In this document: piece by piece, positions 28,292 through 38,361 of the stretch
Layout: each line of letters starts with the position of its first letter
Numbering within the stretch: the stretch's first letter is position 1
Assembly (NCBI GenBank): GCA_025210455.1
Contig: JAOARQ010000017.1
Coordinates: forward strand, 143,705 to 207,704
DNA: 64,000 nucleotides
Direction of reading: 5' to 3'
Origin: Pelagimonas sp.
GTDB lineage: Bacteria > Pseudomonadota > Alphaproteobacteria > Rhodobacterales > Rhodobacteraceae
Made by a program: the position numbers and the translations under genes
Notes under the pieces: generated by a model
Seen by the model: the letters and a program-made list of their open reading frames with translations, nothing else
Databases searched by the model: none
What the model was told of the DNA's origin: nothing

Positions 28292-30255
28292 TCTGCGGCC
28301 ACCCCCTGCATGCGCGTGGATTTCTTGGCCCCTGCGGCCACTCGGTAGCGACGATCCGACAGGCTCAAAATCCCACCAATTGCCATAAGGATACAGCCCG
28401 CCCAGATCCAGTTCGCCAGCGGCTTGATATAGATGCGCACCACCCAGCCACCATCCGCCTGCGGATCACCAATCACCACATAGACATCGCGCAGGAAGCG
28501 ATAATCAATCGCGGCCTCGGTGGTCGGCATCTTCGACACCGGATAGTTGCGTTTTTCAGGATAGAGCACTGTCACAGCTTTGCCGTTTTCGCGCACAGCC
28601 ACCTGCCCCTGCACAGAGGTAAAGTTCGGCCCGCGCACGCGCTGTACATCCTGCAAGGTGAATTCATACCGCCCCACATCCCAGGGCTCATTCAACTGCA
28701 CCACCCGGATATCTTCCTGTTCCCAGGCCATCAGCCCGGCGATGCCCAACATGGTGATCCCAAGCCCGCCATGGGCAACAGCTTTGCCCCATTCAGAGCG
28801 CGGTAAGCGGAACAAACGGCTGAAGTCTCGGGTTTTGCCTGTACGGCTGAGCAGATCCACCACCGCGCCCGCCACCAGCCAGGTGCCCAGAAAGACGCCG
28901 ATCGGGCCCATGATGCTTTTGCCAGTCTGCATCGTCCAGACCAGCCCCATCAACGCCAGCGCCAGCGCAAAAGCCGGGGCCAACTGCCGCAGAACCCGTC
29001 CAACCTTGGCGCGTTTCCAACTCAGCATCGCACCAATGGGCAGGATCAACGCCAGTGCCACCATGAAAGGCGTAAAGGCCAGATTAAAGAAGGGCGGCCC
29101 AACTGAAAGCTTGCGATCCAAGAACATCTCGGCCACCAGTGGCCAGATTGTGCCAATGAACACCACAAAAGACGACACCGCCAGCAGGATATTATTGATC
29201 ACCAACCCGCTTTCACGGCTGACCAGACCAAAGACGCCTTTGGCCTCCATCACCTGCGCGCGCGCCGCATAAAGCGTCAGCGCCCCCCCGGTGAAAAACA
29301 GCAGGATCATCAGAATAAACACGCCGCGCTCTGGGTCATTCGCAAAGGCATGAACTGAGGTCAGCAGGCCAGAACGCACGATAAAAGTGCCGATCAGCGA
29401 AAAGCCAAAGGCGAGAATGGCCAACAGCACCGTCCAGCTTTTCAGGGCTTCGCGCTTTTCCACGACGATGGCCGAATGCAGCAGCGCCGCTGAGAAAAGC
29501 CAAGGCATGAAGGATGCGTTTTCAACCGGATCCCAGAACCAGAATCCCCCCCAGCCCAATTCGTAGTAGGCCCACCAGGATCCGAGCGCGATGCCGATGG
29601 TCAGGAAAACCCAGGCCGCCAATGTCCAGGGCCGCACCCAGCGCGCCCAGGCGGCGTCGACCCGGCCTTCGATCAGCGCCGCCACGGCAAAGCTGAAACA
29701 GATGCTCAGGCCCACATAGCCCAGGTACAAAAACGGCGGGTGGAACGCGAGGCCGGGATCCTGCAAGAGCGGGTTCAATCCCTGCCCGTCAAAAGGCGGC
29801 ACGCCCAGACGCAAAAACGGGTTTGATGTGAAGAGGATAAAGGCAAAGAACGACACGGCCACAGCCGCCTGTACCGCCAGCACCCGTGCGCGCAGGGTGG
29901 GCGGCAGATTGCCCCCGAACCATGCGGCCATGGCCCCAAAGAGCGCAAGGATCAGCACCCAAAGCAACATCGACCCCTCGTGGTTCCCCCAGACGCCAGA
30001 GATCTTGTAGATCATGGGCTTGGCCGAATGGCTGTTCAAAAACACCAGACGCAGGGAAAAGTCTGAGACAACAAAGGCATAGGTAAGCGCCGCGAATGAG
30101 GCAGCGACCAGTAAGAACTGCGCCGTTGCAGCCGGTTCCGCAACGGCCATCCAGCCGGGCCAGCGTTTATACGCGCCGATCATCGGCACGATCATCTGAA
30201 TGATGGCCACCAGAAAGGCCAAGATCAGGGCGACATGTCCAAGCTCAGTAATCAT
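28288..30255 (-). CDS. ccmF: Haem lyase CcmF
   Basis: A 655-residue polytopic inner-membrane protein. The WWD haem-handling domain reads WGGFWFWDPVENASFMPWL, preceded and followed by the expected periplasmic histidines. It accepts haem from CcmE and ligates it to apocytochrome c with CcmH. The start MITELGHVALI is preferred over an extension of 12 residues on membrane-topology grounds. ccmE, usually just upstream, is not here; the upstream gene is a phage-type holin instead. Confidence 0.96.
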   Translation of the reverse strand: MITELGHVALILAFLVAIIQMIVPMIGAYKRWPGWMAVAEPAATAQFLLVAASFAALTYAFVVSDFSLRLVFLNSHSAKPMIYKISGVWGNHEGSMLLWVLILALFGAMAAWFGGNLPPTLRARVLAVQAAVAVSFFAFILFTSNPFLRLGVPPFDGQGLNPLLQDPGLAFHPPFLYLGYVGLSICFSFAVAALIEGRVDAAWARWVRPWTLAAWVFLTIGIALGSWWAYYELGWGGFWFWDPVENASFMPWLFSAALLHSAIVVEKREALKSWTVLLAILAFGFSLIGTFIVRSGLLTSVHAFANDPERGVFILMILLFFTGGALTLYAARAQVMEAKGVFGLVSRESGLVINNILLAVSSFVVFIGTIWPLVAEMFLDRKLSVGPPFFNLAFTPFMVALALILPIGAMLSWKRAKVGRVLRQLAPAFALALALMGLVWTMQTGKSIMGPIGVFLGTWLVAGAVVDLLSRTGKTRDFSRLFRLPRSEWGKAVAHGGLGITMLGIAGLMAWEQEDIRVVQLNEPWDVGRYEFTLQDVQRVRGPNFTSVQGQVAVRENGKAVTVLYPEKRNYPVSKMPTTEAAIDYRFLRDVYVVIGDPQADGGWVVRIYIKPLANWIWAGCILMAIGGILSLSDRRYRVAAGAKKSTRMQGVAAE

Positions 30256-30346
30256 GCAAGCTATATAGGCCTGCCGCCTGACATCCGCCAATTAGAATCG
30301 TACCAAACTGACGTTCAATTTGTCGCAAGCACACATGCGGGGTGGG

Positions 30347-30383
30347 CAAAAAGAAAAGGGCGGGTTTGGCCCCGCCCCTTTGA
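30347..30383 (-). terminator. Terminator for the holin/muramidase pair
   Basis: Read on the minus strand, a G/C-rich stem with one bulge (AAAGGGGCGGG against CCCGCCCTTT) is followed by TTTTCTTTTT. It lies just beyond the holin stop codon. Confidence 0.8.
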
Positions 30384-30385
30384 CT

Positions 30386-30985
30386 TTATGTTCGCCCGGC
30401 CTGCCAATCGGCCAGTGCGGGATTGTCTGACACATCCAACCTGCGCAGATCATCCGACCCCTCTTCGGTCTCTTGCGCTCCCTTCTCAGGGGAGACATCA
30501 AACAGGGAATCCAGTTCCTGTTCCATCTGCCGTGCTTCGCGCAGGCTGTCGATCACCTTGGGCACGGCCGCCATGGTCGCGGCCATATCACGCTGAAATT
30601 CCTGCCCTTTGGCCTGATGGCGGGCACCAAAGTAGAAACTGACGATTGCGGCCAGCAACCACCAGAGCGGTTCGGGCACCAATGCGATCCCCGCCATACG
30701 TTCTGCAAACCAGACCGGATCCACCATCGCCGCAACAAACAGCCCCAAGGTGCCCAAAGCCATGGCCGGGCGTGGCACCCGATTGAGGGCATCAATCACC
30801 TGATCAAACCGCCCACGGCGATCCAGATTGAACTCTTGCGCGAATTGCGCCAGCGCCGCCATGTTCAGCTCATGACCGCGCCCGGCCTGCGCCTCGGCAT
30901 TGACGCGAAACACCTCGGCGGTCTGCGCCACCACATTACGCCCCCCACCGAACACCATGGACAGGACTTTGTCGATCAACCCCAT
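30386..30985 (-). CDS. Gene transfer agent-type 3TM holin
   Basis: 199 residues. A soluble N-terminal part is followed by membrane helices near residues 73-95 (MALGTLGLFVAAMVDP) and 103-120 (LWWLLAAIVSFYFGA), then an acidic tail. This matches the holin family associated with Rhodobacterales gene transfer agents (PF11351-like). It would permeabilise the inner membrane so that the muramidase reaches the wall and GTA particles are released. It overlaps the muramidase gene by 10 bases. The GTA capsid cluster is elsewhere, as in Rhodobacter capsulatus, where the lysis genes are unlinked. Confidence 0.88.
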   Translation of the reverse strand: MGLIDKVLSMVFGGGRNVVAQTAEVFRVNAEAQAGRGHELNMAALAQFAQEFNLDRRGRFDQVIDALNRVPRPAMALGTLGLFVAAMVDPVWFAERMAGIALVPEPLWWLLAAIVSFYFGARHQAKGQEFQRDMAATMAAVPKVIDSLREARQMEQELDSLFDVSPEKGAQETEEGSDDLRRLDVSDNPALADWQAGRT

Positions 30986-31599
30986 TTGGCCACCCTCTTG
31001 TTAAACTCGGCTTTGCTCATGTGATAGCGCGGCGAGATGAACTCTTCGGCGCGTTTGATCCAACCGCCTTTGCCCCCTGCCCGGCTGCGGGCATATTTGC
31101 GCGAAGCAGGCCGCCGATCCGCAATGGCGAAATAGTAGTTGCGCCGCGCAATCCCATAGGCATCCGCGATGTGAGCCGGGGCCATGTCGCAGGCACGTTT
31201 GCTGGCCGCAATCGTCTGAGGCCCAATCGCCCCATCCACCGAAACCCCCTGCCCCATCTGCCGCAACAGGCGTTGCAGGATCTTCACCGCATTGCCACCC
31301 GCATTGACATACATGTCAAATACTGTGCCCTGCAGAACCCTGGGCAATTCAGAGATGCGCGGCCCGTCAAAATAGTGTTTGAGAAAGATCTCAACCGCCT
31401 GCGCCCGCGTCAGCCGCCGCACATCTGAGACGTTCACCTTACCATCCCCATCCAGATCTAACCCAAGCCTGCGCATGGTGTGAATGGTCACGCCATAATT
31501 CGTGGCACCACCGGGATCATCGGGGTCGTTGACATAGCCGCCTTCGCGGGCGACGATTTCTTCGGCCATCTGCCGAACACTTACAGCATTGCGTGCCAT
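30976..31599 (-). CDS. Holin-associated N-acetylmuramidase (GH108), GTA endolysin
   Basis: 207 residues. The GH108 signature is present near the N-terminus: EEIVAREGGYVNDPDDPGGATNYGVT, with the catalytic Glu in EGGY. A peptidoglycan-binding-like segment follows (GVSVDGAIGPQT). There is no signal peptide, in line with delivery through the holin encoded next door. Roseobacters and Rhodobacter use this pair to release gene transfer agent particles. A calcium-loop-like DLDGDGKVNVSD lies near residue 48. Confidence 0.92.
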   Translation of the reverse strand: MARNAVSVRQMAEEIVAREGGYVNDPDDPGGATNYGVTIHTMRRLGLDLDGDGKVNVSDVRRLTRAQAVEIFLKHYFDGPRISELPRVLQGTVFDMYVNAGGNAVKILQRLLRQMGQGVSVDGAIGPQTIAASKRACDMAPAHIADAYGIARRNYYFAIADRRPASRKYARSRAGGKGGWIKRAEEFISPRYHMSKAEFNKRVAKWG

Positions 31600-31711
31600 T
31601 CAGGGCCTCCTGCGTCAGGGAAATCCGATGGCCCAAGACTGCGCGCAGGGCGTTAAACAAAGCGCACCGCGGCGCGCGCTGGTGCAAGACAAAACTTAAG
31701 AAAGACTGAAC

Positions 31712-32134
31712 ATGACCGCTGATGACATCATCGCCCTGCTAGATCTACAGCCCCATCCCGAAGGCGGCCATTATCGCCAGACCTGGATCGCACAGTCTGA
31801 CACAGATCAGCGCCCGGCGGGCACGGCGATTTACTTTCTTCTGAAAGGCGATGAACGCAGCCATTGGCACCGAGTTGATGCCGCTGAGATCTGGCACTTT
31901 TACGCAGGCGCCCCCTTGATTCTATCACTCTCTGAACGTGACACCGGGCCGCGTCGGGATATCAATCTCGGGCCTGATCTTATGGCAGATCAACGCCCGC
32001 AAGCGATTGTACCCAAAGGGTTTTGGCAAGCTGCACGCAGCACCGGTGACTGGACACTGGTCGGCTGCACGGTCTCCCCGGCGTTTCAGTTCGAGGGCTT
32101 TGAACTGGCCGCGCCGGGGTTCGATATTCCTTAG
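31712..32134 (+). CDS. DUF985 cupin-domain protein
   Basis: A 140-residue single-domain cupin. DUF985 is recognised from [11 protein letters not shown] near the N-terminus, the [17 protein letters not shown] core and VPKGFWQAA. The family is often annotated as uridylate cyclase-like or sugar-binding cupin, but its reaction is not established. It is a lone gene whose 3' end overlaps the convergent pgi by 4 bases. Confidence 0.88.
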   Translation: MTADDIIALLDLQPHPEGGHYRQTWIAQSDTDQRPAGTAIYFLLKGDERSHWHRVDAAEIWHFYAGAPLILSLSERDTGPRRDINLGPDLMADQRPQAIVPKGFWQAARSTGDWTLVGCTVSPAFQFEGFELAAPGFDIP

Positions 32135-33705
32135 GCCTGAGCTCCATGCACAAAACCCAGCAACTGGCGGGTTGAGCCATCTTTGCCCGCCGCGTCCACT
32201 TCGCCATTGACCATTGGCCCAAGCGCGGTTGTCAGCTCTTTACCCAGTTCAACACCCCATTGATCAAAGGAATTGATCCCCAGGATCACCCCCTCAACGA
32301 ATACCCGGTGTTCATAAAGGGCAATGATCCGGCCTAACATTTCCGGGGTGAGCTTGGGATAAATCAAAGTCGTCGACGGGCGATTGCCCGGAAAAACCCG
32401 GTGACTTGCCTGCCGCTCCAGCTCATCGCCGTCGAATTTATCAGCCAGTTTTGCGCGCGCCTCCTCCAGAGTGCGGCCACGCATCAGGGCCTCGGATTGC
32501 GCCAGACAATTGGCCACCAAAAGCGCGTGGTGATGGGATAAATCAGGTTCGTGCCCCTGCGCCGCCAGCATGAATTCGCAAGGGACAATATCGCGCCCCT
32601 GATGGATCAGCTGATAAAACGCATGTTGCCCATTGGTGCCCGGCTCTCCCCAGACCACCGGCCCAACGGTTTCAACCACATCCGCGCCCTCCATGGTCAC
32701 GCTTTTGCCGTTGCTCTCCATTTCAAGCTGCTGGAAATAGGCAGGCAGGCGCGCCATGCGGTTATCATAGGGCAAGACCGCGCGGGTCGGATGGCCCTGC
32801 ACCTGATGGTGCCACAACCCCACAAGCGCCAGCATCACCGGCATGTTCTGCGCCAAAGGGGCCTGTTGGAAATGGGCGTCCATTTCGGCGGCACCGCTCA
32901 GAAAGGCGCGGAAATTTTCTGGCCCGATTGCGATCATCAGCGACAGACCAATCGGCCCCCAGACCGAATAACGCCCCCCAACCCAGTCTTCGAACCCAAA
33001 AACCCGGTCTTCGGGAATGCCAAACTCAGCCGCCCCGGCCAGATTTGACGACAGCGCCACAAAGCGCCCCGCCTGCGCGACCCCATGCGCCACCAGCCAA
33101 TCCCGGGCCGAGCGCGCATTTGTCATGGTTTCAATCGTGGTGAAGGTCTTTGAGGCCACGATGAACAAAGTGTGTTTGGGATCACAGACCTTCAGCGTAT
33201 CGGTCAGATCCGCCCCATCGACGTTAGACACAAAATGACACTTTGGACCGTCATGATAGGGGGCAAGCGCCCGAACAGCCATGGCAGGCCCCAGATCAGA
33301 GCCGCCAATGCCGATGTTCACCACATCTGTGATGTCTGATCCACGCAGCTCCTGCGCCAACTCTTCCATCCGGGACAGGGTGTGCAGCACCTCTGGCATG
33401 ACATCTTTGCCATCCACTTCAATCGGTGTCCCCGATAGGTTCCGCAGCGCCGTGTGCAGCACCGCCCGCCCTTCGGTTTCATTGATCGCGGACCCGGCGA
33501 ACATTGCATCCCGCCGCTCAGGCACTTCCTTCGCCAAATCAAGCAACGCCGCGCGAATATCCGCATCAATTTGGGTCTTGGAATAGTCAAACAACATCCC
33601 GTCAAAGCGCGTGCTGAACTGTTCTGCCCGATCCGCATCCGAAAAAAGATCTTCGATGCGGCGGTCATTCACCTGCGCCGCGAGGGATTTTAACGTTTCA
33701 AACAT
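32131..33705 (-). CDS. pgi: Glucose-6-phosphate isomerase
   Basis: 524 residues. It interconverts glucose-6-phosphate and fructose-6-phosphate. Family signatures are [38 protein letters not shown] and the C-terminal lysine motif [13 protein letters not shown]. The start [11 protein letters not shown] is chosen because upstream residues do not resemble the family. It is last in the zwf-pgl-pgi operon, which feeds glucose-6-phosphate into the Entner-Doudoroff and oxidative pentose phosphate routes. Confidence 0.97.
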   Translation of the reverse strand: MFETLKSLAAQVNDRRIEDLFSDADRAEQFSTRFDGMLFDYSKTQIDADIRAALLDLAKEVPERRDAMFAGSAINETEGRAVLHTALRNLSGTPIEVDGKDVMPEVLHTLSRMEELAQELRGSDITDVVNIGIGGSDLGPAMAVRALAPYHDGPKCHFVSNVDGADLTDTLKVCDPKHTLFIVASKTFTTIETMTNARSARDWLVAHGVAQAGRFVALSSNLAGAAEFGIPEDRVFGFEDWVGGRYSVWGPIGLSLMIAIGPENFRAFLSGAAEMDAHFQQAPLAQNMPVMLALVGLWHHQVQGHPTRAVLPYDNRMARLPAYFQQLEMESNGKSVTMEGADVVETVGPVVWGEPGTNGQHAFYQLIHQGRDIVPCEFMLAAQGHEPDLSHHHALLVANCLAQSEALMRGRTLEEARAKLADKFDGDELERQASHRVFPGNRPSTTLIYPKLTPEMLGRIIALYEHRVFVEGVILGINSFDQWGVELGKELTTALGPMVNGEVDAAGKDGSTRQLLGFVHGAQA

Positions 33706-33727
33706 AGGTCTTCGCCCAAATTGTGTT

Positions 33728-34405
33728 TTATTCTGCCCAATGGACTTTTGCCCCATCCAGCACCGCATTGATAGGCGCCACATGCGAGGATTTTCCCTTT
33801 GCGTTTTCCAAAGCAGCCCGCTTATCAGCGCCGAAAATCAGCACATGTTTGCGCAACGCCCCATTCAGCACCCGCCCGGTCAGGGTCACGCGGGGTTCGG
33901 GCGCATTGGGCGCACGCATGGTGCTCAGCACCGGCGCATCCGGCCAGAGCGCTTCGTCCAGCTTATCCCCATCCGGAAACAGCGAGGCCGTATGCATATC
34001 CGCCCCCATCCCCAGCAACAGCACATCAATCGGCAACGCCGGGGTGATATTCACCTCAAGTTCAGCCAAAGCCCCATCCGCAGAGGCCTTGTCCGCATAA
34101 AGCGGCAGATAGTGCGCCTGCGCCGCCTTGCTGATCAGCAAGGTTTCCCGCAACAGCCGCGTGTTCGACCGCGCATCCGTTTCCGGCACCCAGCGTTCAT
34201 CGCTCAGCATGACATTGACACGGGTCCAGGCCATGTCCACCTCGGAAAGCGCACCAAACACCGGCCCCGGCGAGGTGCCGCCGGGCACAACCAAGGTCGC
34301 GCGGTCTTCGTGATGCAATGCCTCTTCCAGATCATCAGCCAGTTGCCCCGCCAGATCCATCGCCAGCAGGTCACGATCGGGGTATTCAATGAATTCATAG
34401 CTCAC
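33728..34405 (-). CDS. pgl: 6-phosphogluconolactonase
   Basis: 225 residues from a GTG that overlaps the zwf stop (GTGA) and has GGAGAG 10 bases upstream; an ATG 18 bases further upstream (MERYPRV) is an alternative start inside zwf. It hydrolyses 6-phosphogluconolactone. Recognised from [30 protein letters not shown] and [14 protein letters not shown]. It lies between zwf and pgi. Confidence 0.93.
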   Translation of the reverse strand: MSYEFIEYPDRDLLAMDLAGQLADDLEEALHHEDRATLVVPGGTSPGPVFGALSEVDMAWTRVNVMLSDERWVPETDARSNTRLLRETLLISKAAQAHYLPLYADKASADGALAELEVNITPALPIDVLLLGMGADMHTASLFPDGDKLDEALWPDAPVLSTMRAPNAPEPRVTLTGRVLNGALRKHVLIFGADKRAALENAKGKSSHVAPINAVLDGAKVHWAE

Positions 34406-35856
34406 GCGCGGATATCTCTCCATTTGCGCCCATCGCGATGCATCAACATCAGGGCGTCTTCTGGCCCGGTCGAGCCCGGTTCATAAGGTTTAGGCACTTC
34501 GCCACGCCGCCGCCAGCCCTCAATGATCGGATCGGTCCAGGCCCAGGCTGCCTCCACTTCGTCACCGCGCATGAACAGCGTCTGATTGCCCCGGATCACA
34601 TCCATGATCAGCCGTTCATAGGCATCTGGCACATCCTCAGCATCCGGCCCCAGCGCCTCGGCAAAGCTCATGTCCAGTGGCACATCCACCAGCCGCATGC
34701 CGCCCGGCCCCGGTTCCTTGATCGTCACCCGCATGGTGATCCCTTCATTGGGCTGCAAACGGATCGTCAGCACATTGCGATGAGTGCCAGCATCCGGCCC
34801 AAAGATCGAATGCGGCGCATCTTTGAACACCACCACGATTTCCGAGGACCGCTCTTTCAGGCATTTGCCCGTGCGCAGATAAAACGGCGTGCCCGCCCAT
34901 CGCCAGTTCGACACGTTACACTTAAGCGCCACAAAGCTTTCGGTGGTGGACCTTGGATCTTCCACATGGGTGCGATAGCTGGCCTGCGTGTCATTGGCGC
35001 TATACTGCCCGCGCACGATATGATGGTAATCCACCGGATCCAGCGCCCGGATCACCTTGAGCTTTTCATCGCGCACCGCATCCGGTTCAAACCGCGCAGG
35101 CGGTTCCATGGCGATCAGGCACAGCAGTTGCATCAGGTGGTTTTGCACCATATCCCGCATCGCGCCCGAACGGTCATAATACATGCCTCGCCCGCTGACA
35201 TCGACGGTCTCAGCAACGGTGATCTGAATGTGATCCACATATTGCGCGTTCCACAGCGGTTCAAACAGAACATTACCAAAGCGCACCGCCATCAGGTTCT
35301 GTACGGTTTCTTTGCCTAGATAGTGATCAATCCGGTAGATCTGATCTTCACTGAAATGCTGTGCCAGCGTCGCGTTCAGCGCGCGCGCCGTTTCCAGATC
35401 ATGACCAAAGGGCTTTTCCACCACCACCCGGCTGTGATCATCCGCAAGGCCAAAATCCCGCAGGCGTTGCGCCAGATCGCCAAAGAGGCTGGGGCCAACG
35501 GAAAAGTAAAACGCTTTTGTCACCCCATCGCGCAGACGCCCGCGCAGCGCATCCCAGCCCATATCGCCTTTGGCATCCACGGTCTCGTATTGAATACAGT
35601 CCAGAAATTCTTCCAGTGTGCCGTCTTCGCAGCCGCGGCCACCCCCAAATTCACGGATCGCATCGGCAGTCACCTGACGAAAACCCGCGCAATCCATATC
35701 AGATCTGGCCGCCCCGATGATACGTGTGTCCTGCGGGATCTGCCCCGCACAATACCTGCGAAACAAAGCAGGCAGGATCTTGCGCCGTGCCAGATCTCCT
35801 GTGCCGCCAAAGATGACCAGATCAAACCGATCAACCGGGATAACGCGTGAAACCAT
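34402..35856 (-). CDS. zwf: Glucose-6-phosphate 1-dehydrogenase
   Basis: 484 residues. It oxidises glucose-6-phosphate with NAD(P). The coenzyme site FGGTGDLARRK is at the N-terminus, the catalytic signature is RIDHYLGKE, and EKPFGHD is present. First gene of zwf-pgl-pgi. A perfect 12-base palindrome lies 38 bases upstream and is the likely operator. Confidence 0.97.
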   Translation of the reverse strand: MVSRVIPVDRFDLVIFGGTGDLARRKILPALFRRYCAGQIPQDTRIIGAARSDMDCAGFRQVTADAIREFGGGRGCEDGTLEEFLDCIQYETVDAKGDMGWDALRGRLRDGVTKAFYFSVGPSLFGDLAQRLRDFGLADDHSRVVVEKPFGHDLETARALNATLAQHFSEDQIYRIDHYLGKETVQNLMAVRFGNVLFEPLWNAQYVDHIQITVAETVDVSGRGMYYDRSGAMRDMVQNHLMQLLCLIAMEPPARFEPDAVRDEKLKVIRALDPVDYHHIVRGQYSANDTQASYRTHVEDPRSTTESFVALKCNVSNWRWAGTPFYLRTGKCLKERSSEIVVVFKDAPHSIFGPDAGTHRNVLTIRLQPNEGITMRVTIKEPGPGGMRLVDVPLDMSFAEALGPDAEDVPDAYERLIMDVIRGNQTLFMRGDEVEAAWAWTDPIIEGWRRRGEVPKPYEPGSTGPEDALMLMHRDGRKWRDIRA

Positions 35857-35893
35857 GAGACTTTGCCTTCCCTAAAGTGGGTTTCTCAAAACT

Positions 35894-35905
35894 GTTAGCG
35901 CTAAC
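35894..35905. promoter_or_regulatory. 12-bp palindrome GTTAGCGCTAAC upstream of zwf
   Basis: A perfect palindrome with the AGCGCT core common in operators of LacI-family regulators. Its position 38 bases before the zwf start suggests sugar-dependent repression of zwf-pgl-pgi. The cognate regulator is not in the window. Confidence 0.55.
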
Positions 35906-36064
35906 TATCTTGCCTACCCCAGTTTTGCAACCTCGCCTTTCCAGAATTTCAAGAAACTCTAACATTATGATGACGCTTCACAAAGCTGTCAGGGCAATTC
36001 TTTTACTCTGGCCAGTATAGAGTGCTTTGCATACCAAGGACATGTTCCACCAAAGAGGCAGGCC

Positions 36065-37012
36065 ATGAAAGACGCAACATTTGCAAATCTTGGAAAATTT
36101 CAGGATCCGCTGGTAACAGCCAAAGGTGAAACCCGGGCAACTGTCGCGCTGACCAATCCACAAACGCTGTGGTTTAACACGGGCACACTATGCAACATCG
36201 AATGTGTAAACTGCTATATCCTGTCGTCGCCCAAGAACGACCAACTGGTTTATCTGACCGCCGATGAGGTGGAAACCTATCTGGTCCAACTGGAAGAACG
36301 AGACTGGGGCGTCACTGAAATCGGCTTTACTGGGGGCGAACCCTTTATGAACCCGGCCATGATCGATATGGCCCGCCGATCACTGGCGCGCGGCTATAAG
36401 GTGCTGATCCTGACCAATGCCATGCTGCCGATGATGCGCAAATCTGTACGTGCCGGTCTGGCGGACCTGCAGGCCGAATATGGTGATAAACTCACCCTGC
36501 GCATTTCGCTTGATCACTGGAGCAGCGAACATCACGACACTGAACGTGGCAAAGGCGCGTTTGAGAAATCTCTCACCGGAATGCGCTGGCTACGCGACAC
36601 CGGTATCGCCATGGATGTGGCAGGCCGCACCGTCTGGGGCGAAACCGAAGTGGAAGGTCGCGAAGGCTATGCGCGTCTCTTTGCCAAAGAAGGCTTTGAT
36701 ATTGACGCCATGAACCCAGGGCAAACCGTGCTGTTTCCTGAAATGGATGCTCAGGTCGAAGTGCCGGAAATCACCACCGAATGCTGGGGCATCCTGAACA
36801 AGTCTCCGAATGATGTCATGTGCGCCTCGTCGCGCATGGTGGTCAAACGCAAAGGCGCCGACAGCCCGGCGGTCTTGGCCTGCACCCTGCTGGCCTATGA
36901 AGAACAGTTTGAACTGGGCACAACGTTGGAAGAGGCTGAAAAACCTGTCGCGCTTAATCACCCGCATTGTGCGAAATTCTGCGTTTTGGGCGGTGCAAGC
37001 TGTTCGGCATAG
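36065..37012 (+). CDS. Radical SAM protein with C-terminal cysteine cluster
   Basis: 315 residues. The radical SAM iron-sulphur site is CNIECVNC (Cys43, 47, 50), followed by FTGGEPFMNP for S-adenosylmethionine binding. The C-terminus has further cysteines (CWGIL, MCASS, ACTLL, then HPHCAKFCVLGGASC), which may hold an auxiliary cluster as in SPASM-like enzymes. It stands alone, with no peptide precursor or partner enzyme beside it, so its substrate is unknown. Confidence 0.85.
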   Translation: MKDATFANLGKFQDPLVTAKGETRATVALTNPQTLWFNTGTLCNIECVNCYILSSPKNDQLVYLTADEVETYLVQLEERDWGVTEIGFTGGEPFMNPAMIDMARRSLARGYKVLILTNAMLPMMRKSVRAGLADLQAEYGDKLTLRISLDHWSSEHHDTERGKGAFEKSLTGMRWLRDTGIAMDVAGRTVWGETEVEGREGYARLFAKEGFDIDAMNPGQTVLFPEMDAQVEVPEITTECWGILNKSPNDVMCASSRMVVKRKGADSPAVLACTLLAYEEQFELGTTLEEAEKPVALNHPHCAKFCVLGGASCSA

Positions 37013-37031
37013 GGACAGGCCGTATCAACTG

Positions 37032-37056
37032 GCCCGGAAATCAGTGTATTCCGGGC
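37032..37056 (+). terminator. Hairpin after radical SAM gene
   Basis: GCCCGGAA (37032-37039) pairs with TTCCGGGC (37049-37056), 9-base loop. No T run follows, so its role as a terminator is moderate. Confidence 0.5.
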
Positions 37057-37068
37057 TGCCCCCCCGTG

Positions 37069-37233
37069 TCAGACCACGTACAACGCGCCCACAACCCCAG
37101 ACGCCGCGGCAAGCGACAGCCAAAACCCCAAACGGTTCAAAAGTGATGTTTCGGCAAAACAATAAGAACAATGGCGACGGCCAAACCTGTTCTTATAGTT
37201 GCATTTTTCGCATGTAACTAGACGCATAGACAT
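37069..37233 (-). CDS. Small zinc-ribbon membrane protein, 54 aa
   Basis: A short ORF with two CxxC pairs (CEKC and CSYC, 15 residues between the first cysteines of each) that fit a zinc ribbon, followed by one hydrophobic helix (about residues 32-54). The coding pattern (cysteine knuckles, basic linker, helix) is too ordered for chance, but no strong ribosome site is seen. The function is unknown. Confidence 0.45.
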   Translation of the reverse strand: MSMRLVTCEKCNYKNRFGRRHCSYCFAETSLLNRLGFWLSLAAASGVVGALYVV

Positions 37234-37419
37234 AAACCGGATCCACTCAAAACACTCACGCATTGATTGTAGCTTCTCTCATCAGAAAAGTCAGACAACA
37301 AGGCATAAAGTGGTAAATCTTTTTAAGTGCGATCACCCCTCCCCCAAAGTTGTCGCCACGGTTCCATTGCATCCGTGCTTAGCACATGGCACCAAAATAA
37401 AAACGGGGAAAACTCAACC

Positions 37420-38361
37420 ATGACGTTCAAAAAGATCATCATCGACACGGATCCGGGGCAAGATGACGCTGTGGCGATCCTCTTGGCGCTGGCCTCGCCT
37501 GAAAACATGGCGATTCTTGGCATTACAACGGTTGCAGGCAATGTGCCGATTGATCTGACCACCCGAAACGCGCGGATTGTCTGCGAACTGGCTAAAAAAT
37601 CAGAAACAGCCATTTATCAGGGCTGTGATCGCCCCCTGGCGCATACGCTGGTCACGGCAGAACATGTTCATGGCAAAACAGGTTTGGATGGCCCGGTGCT
37701 GCCCGAGCCCACAATGCCAGTTCAGGATCAGCATGCGGTTGATTTCATCATAGAAACCCTGCGCCGCGAACCTGCCGGAACGGTCACACTTTGCCCGCTG
37801 GGACCACTGACCAATATTGCGACAGCATTGCAAAAGGCCCCGGATATCGCAGAGCGCATTCAGGAAATCGTTCTGATGGGCGGGGCCTATTTCGAGGTAG
37901 GCAACATCACCCCCGCCGCCGAATTCAACATCTATGTTGATCCGGAAGCGGCCGAAATCGTCTTTGCCTGCGGCGCGCCCATCACCGTGATGCCACTGGA
38001 TGTGACCCATAAGGCGCTGGTCACCCAACCGCGCAATGATGCCTTTCGTGCCCTGAACACCCCGGTAGGCATCGCTGTTGCCGAGATGACCGATTTCTTT
38101 GAGCGCTTTGACCGCGAAAAATACGGCTCGGACGGGGCGCCGCTGCATGACCCATGCGTGATCGCCTATCTCATTGATCCAGACATGTTCAGCGGCCGTC
38201 AGATCAATGTGGAAATCGAAACCAAATCAGAGCTGACACGCGGCATGACCGTTGCAGACTGGTGGCGTGTCACGGATCGCAAGGCCAACGCCCTGTTCAT
38301 CGGGGATCTCGATGCAGATCGTTTCTTTGCCCTGCTGGCCGAACGGCTGGGCAGGCTATGA
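37420..38361 (+). CDS. Nucleoside hydrolase (inosine-uridine preferring family)
   Basis: 313 residues. The calcium-binding aspartate cluster DTDPGQDDAVAI lies at the N-terminus; LCPLGPLTNIA, LMGGAYFEVGN and EFNIYVDPEAA are also conserved. It splits ribonucleosides into base and ribose. The start MTFKKI with ACGGGGA upstream is chosen over a longer, poorly conserved frame. Overlaps a GNAT gene by 4 bases. Confidence 0.94.
   Translation: MTFKKIIIDTDPGQDDAVAILLALASPENMAILGITTVAGNVPIDLTTRNARIVCELAKKSETAIYQGCDRPLAHTLVTAEHVHGKTGLDGPVLPEPTMPVQDQHAVDFIIETLRREPAGTVTLCPLGPLTNIATALQKAPDIAERIQEIVLMGGAYFEVGNITPAAEFNIYVDPEAAEIVFACGAPITVMPLDVTHKALVTQPRNDAFRALNTPVGIAVAEMTDFFERFDREKYGSDGAPLHDPCVIAYLIDPDMFSGRQINVEIETKSELTRGMTVADWWRVTDRKANALFIGDLDADRFFALLAERLGRL

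Noticed and set aside
30386..31599. Intact prophage
   Set aside because: Only holin and muramidase are present, with ordinary chromosomal genes on both sides; the GTA lysis cassette explains them.
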